From: Prostheceraeus crozeri | Lineage: Eukaryota > Platyhelminthes > Polycladida > Euryleptidae | DNA length: 64,000 nt | Reading direction: 5' to 3' | Assembly: GCA_907163375.1 (NCBI GenBank) | Contig: CAJQUW010001066.1 | Location: forward strand, 1-64,000 | Shown here: positions 56,501-64,000 of the stretch, one piece after another | Layout of the letters: each line of letters opens with the position of its first letter | How positions within the stretch are numbered: the first letter of the stretch is position 1 | The notes under the pieces: model-generated | Told to the model about the DNA's origin: nothing | Seen by the model: only the letters and a program-made list of their open reading frames with translations | Databases searched by the model: none | Position numbers and translations under genes: made by a program

Positions 56501-58431
56501 GCTCATTAACAAATTAACAACCTTCATTGATTGCACATGCAACAAAATTTTCAATATTTGTTTCATCAATTTGGACAATGATATACAAACGGAAGAAAAA
56601 TTACACTGAGTAGAATGATAACACTGATCACAAATGCGATGGGTTGGGATAAGTGCGATGAAACGGGTTCAACTGTAATAATCAGTGTGGAGGCCACAAT
56701 CAGTTTCTCAAAAAAGCAAATTTACAAATAGAGGCTGTGACGCGCATCACTTTGTGCAACATTAATTGACGTTGTGCAAGACACCGTACATGCACTCAGA
56801 GGTAGAATGTCTCATATTGTTATTTGAAAATGAGCAGGGACAATCTATGGAGGTCATCCAAGGGGGTAATTGGGGACTTCTCACGACTAAGATTCTAAAC
56901 AATGCTTGTCAAAAAAATGCAGTTCACAGTCGAAGCGAAGGAAACCGAATGGAATTCCATGAAAATATTCAGATCAAATAATATAAAAAGAACAGGACTC
57001 TTTGACATATTTTTTCTCTTCTGGGATTCAAAAGTCATTCACCGTCAACATCAATCACTACTGTTAATGTAGAAATGAGTAGACATTGGCAAGCCAGGAA
57101 AATATTAATAAAAATTAGATGCTTATATTATTGAAGGACTACAATTTTGCTTTTGTGACTAGAATAATGAAAATGACCTGTGAGGCACCAAAAGCAGCTG
57201 ATGCATGCCTCATCTCCTTGTTTGTTTGCTCAATTTTCCCACTAATCACAATGAAGTAAAGAAGTATTCGAGTGAAAATGAAGATAAATAACTTTTGTGA
57301 ACAGAAGAAAAAAATATTTTTTGTTAAATTTAATGATTTGCTGATTAAAGGGCTAAATCTATAAAAGAATAAGAACCTATTGAAAGAATGACAAGTTCTC
57401 ACAACTCTTCCAGAGGGATTGGTCTTTCTTATTGAATTTCGTTGTTTCATCGATACAGATTAAAGGCAGTTGGCTGACATCAAGAAGCCATAAATGAAGT
57501 CCAAACAGACGCCATCACAATACTGTGCTAGCACACTTTCACTTGACCAGCACTTGAACACAATCGGACTAGAAAACTAAGAGCTTTTTCCACAAGATCG
57601 GAAAAGCGGTACCGTCGTTCTGACCATGTACAGCACTTATTTATGTATTCAAATCATGGTCAAATGATAGATTATTGACGCCTATTTGCACTTCATTTGT
57701 GCCACAACAATTTTGATTATGATAAAACATTCCTTAAGGCATTTCACTGCTTTGTCATAGTCCTCGTTCATCAAGGCCGCACTGACATAACCACATGTCT
57801 CTCTCATTTCTACGATTCAACAATCAACCACATACATTCCACTCAAGAAAATGTTGTTCTAACGCGCCGCGCCGTCAGAACGAATAATGCTGGAACGGTT
57901 GGGACAGCAATTTGTGTGATTGCTGCTGAAAGGCAAATCAGCACCGTTTCGTCCATCGAAACAGTGATAGGAGATAGAGAGTCAATTGAAAGCTCTCACA
58001 TAACCATAGTTGTCAAGACTTTATCCGAGCATTTCGGTCGGCAATAAATGCACGCACATATTGTCGAAGCATATCTGGTAGTTGTCTGTCGTAATGTACA
58101 TACAACGAGATGGTCAAATGTAGTTTAAGAAATGAGCATCGTTTAAATTCATGTTTTTTTAAATGCGTGGAAATTTTATCACCAATGCAGAAATTCAAGT
58201 GTAAGCAGACGATAGAAAATATAGTTCCTCAAAATCAGAATCAGTGTAACAACGGATGATAAGTGGTGTCCACAGATTGACGTCGTATGATTGATAAAAT
58301 ATCCTCGTAGCAGAAGATTCCAAAGAAACACTGCTACTTGTAAAAAGAAAATCAGTAGACGCTTTCCTTATTTTGTGAGAACAAAGCGCAATTCTTGAGT
58401 TAATCTTAACAAGAAATTGTATAAATTTCCG
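53541..58431. other. gene-free stretch (possible intron/intergenic)
   Basis: Short frames only. A GAGTTCGAATCCTCGCAACC word on the minus strand (about 55659-55680) resembles a tRNA T-arm plus acceptor, but no 5' half follows, so it is no tRNA gene. The 116-codon frame at 57697-58047 has no family resemblance. It lies downstream of the host exon and may include its 3' UTR. Confidence 0.5.
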
Positions 58432-58947
58432 TCACTGCCGCATGGAATTGTTGCTTGATATTGTTGAAACGTCAACACAAAATCTTTTGGCCGGAACGTC
58501 GTCTCTATATTCCATCTTCCGCTTGCCAGTATTCATTATCGCCGACAAGCCGACGTTGGATGAGGCTTCGCCGGTGAGCGAAGGGGAACTCAGTGGTGTA
58601 CAGGTGGCCATCAGTCGTTGAACAGTAGTAGGCTTGAAGCTGAAGTAACCAGACGATTCGAGACTGTTTCCCGGAACATTGTTCAGACTTCCCGCCGGTG
58701 TAAAGCCTCTTGAGGCACCGCTGCTGGAATTGGAGCCCGTACTGGCTTGACCAGGCGAATTTCGGGAACAGGGACGGGAGAGCGAACTTTGACTGCATGA
58801 TGAGACTGTCGAGCGAGAACTGTCAGTAGAATCGCTGCTATGGTCCAATGAATTAGTTCCGGCTCCTACCATAGCCCCACCTCCACGGGGACGCTCACGA
58901 CGCCGTCGAGCTAACCTCGCTTTGTCGACCGTATCCAGTCGGAAACC
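58432..58947 (-). CDS. terminal exon of an unidentified host gene
   Basis: The minus strand shows TCCTTCTTATTTCCAG (AG at 58948-58949) followed by a 171-codon open exon in phase 0, starting GFRLDTVDKARLARRRRERP and ending NNSMRQ at a stop (58432-58434). The open frame upstream of the acceptor is taken as intron. Local G+C and Ser/Gly/Pro-rich codon use differ from the A/T-rich surroundings. Features in order: a basic RLARRRRERPR patch (about residues 12-22, NLS-like), a Ser/Thr-rich low-complexity region (about 38-90), GYFSFKP and LMATCTPLSSPSL (about 107-130), and a basic KRKMEYRDDVPAKRF (about 146-160, second NLS-like). It looks like the disordered C-terminus of a nuclear regulatory protein. 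I do not recognise the family. Earlier exons must lie at higher coordinates. Confidence 0.68.
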   Translation of the reverse strand, partial: GFRLDTVDKARLARRRRERPRGGGAMVGAGTNSLDHSSDSTDSSRSTVSSCSQSSLSRPCSRNSPGQASTGSNSSSGASRGFTPAGSLNNVPGNSLESSGYFSFKPTTVQRLMATCTPLSSPSLTGEASSNVGLSAIMNTGKRKMEYRDDVPAKRFCVDVSTISSNNSMRQ

Positions 58948-59699
58948 CTGGAAATAAGAAGGAGAGGAGTAGAAAACGAGAACTGATGTCGATGCACTTA
59001 TCATTTTTATCGTTCTCATGCACTTTATTTAGTAGTATTTGAAAGTAGTTAAAGGAAGATATGAGTTCTGCTGAAGATTTAAATGTAGAAGAAATTATCC
59101 CGTCAAGCCCACAACCACAAGCGGAGATTATTTTTAAACCAAATGGCGACATCTTTCCGTTATGTAGTGGAAAATTGTCAGCTTAACGTATCAGATAAAT
59201 CTATAGTCGTAGATTCTGCTAAGACGATGTATTGTCGGCTTGATGCTCCCAGGGAAAATAGACCTATGTTGCGATCGACATAAGACGGCGCTAGACGTCG
59301 GAGACAAGGCAGCATCTCAAGAGAGCAATGCAACTCATAATTTTCCGTGACTTTAAATATTTCCCTGGAACTATTGTATTGAATCAGTAAAATCAATGCA
59401 AACAATGGAATCTATCACAGTGGCATTTCATATATTTATGTCAGATATTGAAGTTCCATGACATTATACTACAATAATTCTTTGATAAATGAAAATCATT
59501 TTTATCTATAATTTTGTCGTCTGTCCCCTTTCATCCACGAAATTAGTTCTTCTGGCCAATTGACTAGAATTCCAACAAAACTGGAAGATCTTAACCCTGA
59601 CCTCGTAAAATTCAAAGTTGAGAAATGTTCTAATCATATTTGAAATTGTTATTGCGAAAATGAGTAAACTAATTCACTACTTTTGAAGAAAATTCCAAC
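58948..59699 (-). other. putative intron upstream of terminal exon
   Basis: No exon recognised; small frames only (59178-59405 minus, no features). Confidence 0.4.
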
Positions 59700-59860
59700 C
59701 ACCACAAGTCTCGGTAGCACAGTGGTACTCGTCTTAGCGATCTTTTGGTCTAGATGTGGAACCCGTAAAGTTTCATTGGAAGTCGGCAAGAAGGGCATGC
59801 GGGCTAGAAGTGTCACAATGCTCCAGAAAAGTCAGGGCATGTCAGCACCGTCCAGGCCCC
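59700..59860 (+). mobile_element. tRNA-derived SINE, copy 1
   Basis: Starts GTCTCGGTAGCACAGTGG (A-box-like), then a degraded B box (GGTCTAGATGTGGAACCC). The body AAGTTTCATTGGAAGTCGGC...CTCCAGAAAAGTCAGGGC is shared with copy 2 at 60985-61165 in opposite orientation. Pol III-type SINE; more decayed than copy 2 in box B. Confidence 0.72.
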
Positions 59861-60984
59861 TAGAAGGAGAGCAGTTACGTTAGAGCTTCATAATACTAAT
59901 CATTAGTCGAAGTGTTTCAGGTTAAAAAATCTTGTGCAGATAAATCGACTATCACAATCGATGAAACAAAGTCATGATACTTACCACAATAGCACATTTC
60001 ATCGATTTTCAACTACTTAAATTGTTGCTACTTGAACCTAGTGTATACACACTGAAGACAGCCATCAACAAACCTACTGTGTTGACAACTAGATGGCACT
60101 GGTTGATGTTGACTTCTATCTGTCTCAAATCATTCTCAATCGTTGCTGACAATCCTTGATATAACTGACAAGAGTGCATTAGATAATAGACTGAGTGAAA
60201 ACTGATTTATTCACCCGTAACTACTGACTGGTCGTGTACTGGCACACTACTTCAGTCAACTGATTTATCACGAGCTGTTTATGCATTTTCAGGTCAGATT
60301 GTGAAGGAGACCTAGAAGCAGTCTGATTAATAATCCATTTCATTTATGAGTATCGCACAGACAAGGTCTCATTTTATCTAGAGACACCATGCTGGAGATT
60401 ATCAAAATTAAATTGATTTCCAATGAATTACTGCTAGCTAATTGATTGATTGATGGTTGAGTCTGAATTGAATACATTTTAAGGCTTATCAATTATACAC
60501 GGTTCGGAATTTCATCAGAGTTTTATCACAGATTATCAAAAAATCTTTGATTTGTAGACAATCCAATTCTAATGGATTGTCATTTGTCACTTCTCTAAAT
60601 AGTGCTCAACCAACATTTAGGAAGCCAGTAAGTCGATCAGTGAGATAGCAAGTACATACATGATGGCTGAACAATGATTGCTTCAGACATAATGCAACTG
60701 CTTCAACTTACAAAGCATCCGAATTTTATATTCAACGTTTCGTCTGCCAGTGTCAGCCACATGCTGCATCGAAAAAGCGCATTATTTCATTTAGTGGAAT
60801 AATAATAATAATTACATTTGCTAATTGTATACATTAAAGACCGAATGCCCAGAGCAGAGTCCATAAAGATAAGATGTCAACATCCTACCCTAACGAATTA
60901 TGTCATCGAGGCTTGCATTAGCCCGGCCAAATTCCGAATGACTTGCTAAAGAAAAAAATGATGGTTGAACGTCACTACTCCCCA
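59861..60984. other. spacer between two SINE copies
   Basis: A/T-rich and no gene; probable intron of the host gene. Confidence 0.45.
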
Positions 60985-61165
60985 TACTGGAGGCTATGAC
61001 GGTGCTGACATAGGCGGACTTTTCTGGAGCGTTGTGGTAACTTTTAGTCCGGATGCCTTTCCTGACGACTTCCAGTGACACTTTCGGGGCTCGACCTCTT
61101 GATCGAAAGGTCGCCAGACGAAGCACTTAAACACTGTGCCACTGAGACCACCACGGAGACTTGCA
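60985..61165 (-). mobile_element. tRNA-derived SINE, copy 2
   Basis: On the minus strand: GTCTCAGTGGCACAGTGTTT (A box TGGCACAGTGT) about 35 bp before GAGGTCGAGCCCC (B box GGTCGAGCC). It is followed by AAAGTGTCACTGGAAGTCGT, AAAGGCATCCGGACTAAAAG and GCTCCAGAAAAGTCCGCC. Same family as copy 1. Confidence 0.78.
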
Positions 61166-64000
61166 GTTAAAAGCAATCGAATTCATATGAATTACATACA
61201 TCAAGTGACAAAAATAAACAATTCGATGAATTGCTTTTAATAAACAATTTACTTGCGATAAATTAGATTACTGAATTTCATCAAATGCTATTGAATGACT
61301 CTACTTGTCCGCTATTGAGTTTAAATAACTTTTACCCTGGACTGAGAATCATGCGATGCATAATCAGCATGTGAGTGTCGATTACCTTCAGAGCAGTCGA
61401 GGCAGTGTAATACTGTCAATTGGGATTGGCTCTCAACGAGAAGTTTCGAAGATCCGTAGATCTATTCGCTTGTCCTGATTCTACCTGCTTGAAACAGCGC
61501 AAGAATTCTTTCTGAGATATGAAATTTTACGTTCACCCGATGTGAGATCTTTATGAACAGTATTCAAACGTGTCACGCATAATTCTCTTCAAAAGAGCTA
61601 AACGTCTTAGCACTTTTTTAGACTAGACTATAAGTATTCTCATGCTTAACAATGAAAAACTACTGTCTTTATCAATTTATCATACATTGTAGCATGTTCT
61701 CAACTATAGCACGTTTCTGTGAAAGCGGCTGATTTTTCTATGCTCACTGTTCTATTCTATACGACTGAGGATTGTTAGTCGAGATAAAGCGCGATTCAAT
61801 GAACCTAGCAGATATCATCGTCTTCTTTTATTTATAAAAGTTCAGCTAAAGTCATTTATACTCATCATTCTGATCTGAAAATATCTACATTGTGCCAGTT
61901 CAGATAACTTCAGAAGTTGACATTTAGATCAGTCTGATTAACGGAATGATAATAAAAATAGACGTTGACTGTACTATTTATAACATTCACACAAGACAGT
62001 GATGTGTACCAGTAATCTTGAATTCTATATTTATAATATGATTATGAATAAACAATTCCCGAAATGAAGAGATACGTAGCATGAAACTGCGATGTGAGCA
62101 TTTTCTATTAAGCCAGTATTCCAGAACTTTTTCGCTCAATGGCAACGATAATTGTCGTACCTAGCTAGCGTCCATTATATGACCTGGTACCCGTTTTCAA
62201 AATCAGCATTTTTGTATTCGAGACTCGACTTCTTATTTAGTATTCGGTTAATCTAACTGTTTCACATAACATATAATTCATGTTAACTTATTCTGATTTG
62301 TAAAAATATCCCATTGACTCGAAATTAAGGAAATGAATTTATCACTTGCATTAAAACATGTCCAGTAGTATGAAACGCAGCGCCTAAAGATCGCATAATT
62401 TTCTTATGATCGCCACGAAACCGTGACTTGGCTTCCTAAGTATCGGGACAGATACAGACATCTCATTGCCCATTAGGAGGTTATGATACCATTTTGGGAA
62501 GCATTGGCGATCACCCAACCCGATGAGCGAAATTCAGCTTACTTGCAGCAGAATAGTCTAGTGTATTTACATCCTTATTCTGTCGATTAACGTGTGTACT
62601 TTGGTACTTCTTGGAAAGTCGGATTTCGAATAGCACTGCTCTTTGAGGTGGAAACCCCTCTTTAAAACAATACCTGTCACATGTTTTAAGCGAGATCATT
62701 ACTGCATAATGAACTAATCAAATGTATCGTCGTAAATTTTTTACGTCGTTGAAATGCAAGACAAATTTCACAGATAATTTATAGCAGAATTATATTTACA
62801 TAATATTTGCCATAAATTCATGCGTAAGTACAGCTTTAAAGCGCCAAAGCGACGTGAAAATACTCTCAGATCATTATGTTAATTACACAATCTTCAATCC
62901 TTGTGTTAAGCTCAACTGATACACCGGCGAATCAGTTAGACGAGAAATTGATTGATTTCCACATGTGCTTTCCTAATCTTGACAATTTAATTTCCTACTC
63001 GTGCCTTTCCACGTGAGCTTCCTCAGTATATTGAATTTCTGCATGTAAATCGACTATCAGTATTTTTATATACTCCCATTTCTTGAGATATCATAGACAT
63101 GCTTAACATGCAGACTATGATCAATGGTTCTTTGAAAATATATCCTACTTAAGACAATAAATTACAAAAGGTCACATCTACCAATTCATAAAACGGTAGT
63201 ATATCATCAAGTGATAGATAAGTGTTGTGAAGATGCAATTAAAAGCAGAAACGTACTGAATACACTTTAGACATTAATATATAAAAAAGGAATATTTATG
63301 ATATATTATAAAAGGGAACCTTTATTGCTGTCTGATGATCGGTAATGATTGTATTTCCGTGAAACTTCCAGTTATGGCAATAAAAAAGTAATCCAATTTC
63401 GCCTGCTTATTTCCCCATTCTTGCACTACCACTTTCCGCATGTTACAGCGATTCATTGTTGGCACCATGAGTTGCAAATACACTCATTCTTGAAAAAGAA
63501 GTTTTCTGGTTTACTTCGTTTTATATGATGAAGAACAATTACACAAGGTCAGTGCAACTGTTGAGTAGTGAACACGTGACTGTCAATATTTCGAGAGCTG
63601 AATATGTCCACGGTCATCATGCGTCGCAGCTTATTAATCTGTACCGCTGGGACGTCGAAGACAAAAAGAGCATCATCTTACGGATTTCTTCGAATTATAT
63701 CGTTGAAAACATCTTCACACACATTTGGTGAAAGTTTAGGTTGCCGTTTCGTAAAGTAAATGACATTTCTCAGAAACCCCATGAATTTGAAACCAGAATG
63801 CGGTGAAGTATTTTACTAATTTCAGCATCGAATTTAAGAATATCAATTTGGATAGCCTCTAGACGAAACTCTTCATTCAAGCAGAAGAAAGGAAAAAACT
63901 TGACTTCTTTTCCCCTATCCCAAACTCCAACTAAGAACATGTGCAAATAACATTTCACAATTCATGAGCGACAAACATTCGCACTCTGCATCAATGATGT
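61166..64000. other. right-hand gene-free stretch
   Basis: No frame over about 70 codons, no repeat ends, no splice-bounded candidate. Short dispersed ATTTATAA words only. Likely intron or intergenic DNA. Confidence 0.5.

Noticed and set aside
57697-58047. 116-codon plus-strand frame
   Set aside because: No family resemblance, no splice borders, and the antisense strand is similarly open. Probably chance in a locally G/C-richer stretch.

Overview
This is a eukaryotic, almost certainly invertebrate-animal, window. It is about 60 percent or more A+T, with widely spaced and spliced coding, canonical AATAAA signals, tRNA-derived SINEs, and Penelope, RTE-like LINE, hAT, DD41D mariner and Crypton transposons. 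No operons or bacterial-type genes are visible. The species cannot be read from the sequence. The repeated TAGGCCTA-type words and the mix of elements fit a marine invertebrate, but that is only an impression.

Layout. 0-3 kb: a Penelope-like retroelement on the minus strand with a noisy partial duplicate beside it. 3-9 kb: no recognisable gene, a poly-C tract and an 18-bp-arm palindrome. 9.2-11.4 kb: a decayed ZBED/hAT transposase on the minus strand. 12.6-13.2 kb: the 3' end of a LINE. 13.5-16 kb: a fold-back element. 17.3-53.5 kb: a nest of mobile DNA. 53.5-64 kb: mostly unannotatable, with one good host-type terminal exon (58.4-58.9 kb, minus) and two SINE copies.

The centrepiece is 18876-46220, a 27.3-kb element lying inside one copy of a short hAT family (called X here). 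It has a 6-bp target duplication (GATTTT), termini starting AGTAGTAATAAAACGG, and arms that mirror each other around a loop-free point at 28224/28225. Each arm carries the same set of compact, apparently spliced genes transcribed toward the centre: a Cys/His protein with an acidic Ser-rich tail, coiled-coil and basic frames, a 204-aa protein with a basic tail, a RING-like protein and a 176-aa Cys/aromatic protein. Two TATA promoters recur, one with an adjacent CRE-like site and an E-box. Toward the fold lie about 1.5-1.9 kb per arm of short tandem repeats that carry an AATAAA in nearly every unit. The right arm has since gained a 1.2-kb hAT insertion, been tandemly duplicated (about 6.85 kb) with that hAT inside, and received a 467-bp MITE-like element in one copy. 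Subtracting these, both arms come to about 9.3 kb, implying an original palindrome of about 18.7 kb. The 6-bp duplication and AG terminus resemble Polintons, but no Polinton core gene (PolB, integrase, protease, ATPase, capsid) is recognisable. I treat it as an unclassified, possibly virus-derived fossil with some internal breaks.

Right of it, a third X copy (47.8-53.5 kb) is interrupted by a 4.0-kb DD41D mariner, which itself holds a MITE, two hairpins and a Crypton tyrosine-recombinase relic, and by a separate 740-bp BED-finger hAT relic.
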